Positions 5,848 through 5,968 of a stretch of DNA of 5,968 nucleotides are shown piece after piece. Position 1 is the stretch's first letter, and each line of letters starts with the position of its first letter. This DNA is from Paraprevotella stercoravium (GTDB lineage Bacteria; Bacteroidota; Bacteroidia; Bacteroidales; Bacteroidaceae), in contig JAHLFU010000201.1 in NCBI GenBank assembly GCA_018883665.1, positions 1-5,968 of the forward strand, given 5' to 3'. The translations under genes were made by a program, and so were the position numbers. The notes beneath the pieces are model-generated. The model saw only the letters and a program-made list of their open reading frames with translations. It was not told where the DNA came from and ran no database searches.

Positions 5848-5968
5848 ATGACACTATTCGAGATCATTGTTCTAGCCATAGCATTAGCCATGGATTGTTT
5901 TACCGTGAGCATAGCCTGCGGCCTGTCACAGAAAAAGATTGTCCGCACACCCATGATCAGCATGATCC
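5848..5968 (+). CDS. mntP: MntP-type manganese efflux pump, N-terminal part; 3' end outside window
   Basis: Forty codons are visible before the window ends. The product begins with a hydrophobic helix containing ALAMDCFTVSIACGL; the Asp is residue 16, the same position as the essential Asp16 in E. coli MntP (MSMDAFAASIG). A basic loop (SQKKIVR) and the start of a second helix follow. MntP proteins are inner-membrane exporters of about 190 aa that protect cells from excess manganese. The ATG lies 26 bp after the preceding stop, behind an A-rich leader, so the gene is probably the last visible member of the operon. No manganese riboswitch can fit in that gap. Whether the gene is intact cannot be judged here. 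Confidence 0.85.
   Translation, partial: MTLFEIIVLAIALAMDCFTVSIACGLSQKKIVRTPMISMI

Overview
The window is chromosomal DNA from a Bacteroidota, most likely Bacteroidales (Bacteroides or Phocaeicola type). The evidence is the promoter grammar (TTTG, 19 nt, TAnnTTTG), A-rich leaders with no clear Shine-Dalgarno sequences, moderate G+C, and a gene set of Bacteroidales-type envelope proteins. I see no insertion sequence, integrase, CRISPR array or phage gene, so this looks like an ordinary core region.

Left part (1-1990): the 3' end of a MutS2-type gene (KOW-like segment plus Smr nuclease domain) is followed 38 bp later by a complete sodium-coupled neurotransmitter-symporter-family (LeuT-fold) transporter. 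A 23-bp hairpin then separates this rightward pair from a leftward gene.

Centre (1990-3131): reading leftward, a consensus Bacteroidota promoter, with two A-tracts upstream of it, drives a small bacterial SRP RNA (ffs). Four nucleotides later comes tRNA-Thr(UGU), then a strong intrinsic terminator. The terminator's U-tract runs directly into the start codon of a 238-aa helical protein of unknown function. The stable-RNA pair is not visible as an open reading frame, and it is the most interesting item here.

Right part (3098-5968): starting from a second TAnnTTTG promoter, a tight rightward operon encodes a four-helix membrane protein (DUF4199-like), a polyprenyl-phosphate-type GT2 glycosyltransferase with two C-terminal membrane helices, a small lipoprotein, a secreted beta-rich (probable outer-membrane) protein whose gene overlaps the lipoprotein gene by 44 nt, and the start of an MntP-type manganese exporter cut by the window edge. 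The first four products could act together at the envelope (lipid-linked sugar synthesis plus inner- and outer-membrane partners). That link is inferred from gene order alone.

Family names DUF4199, DUF6452 and DUF6048 are from memory of family appearance and gene order, not from a search.
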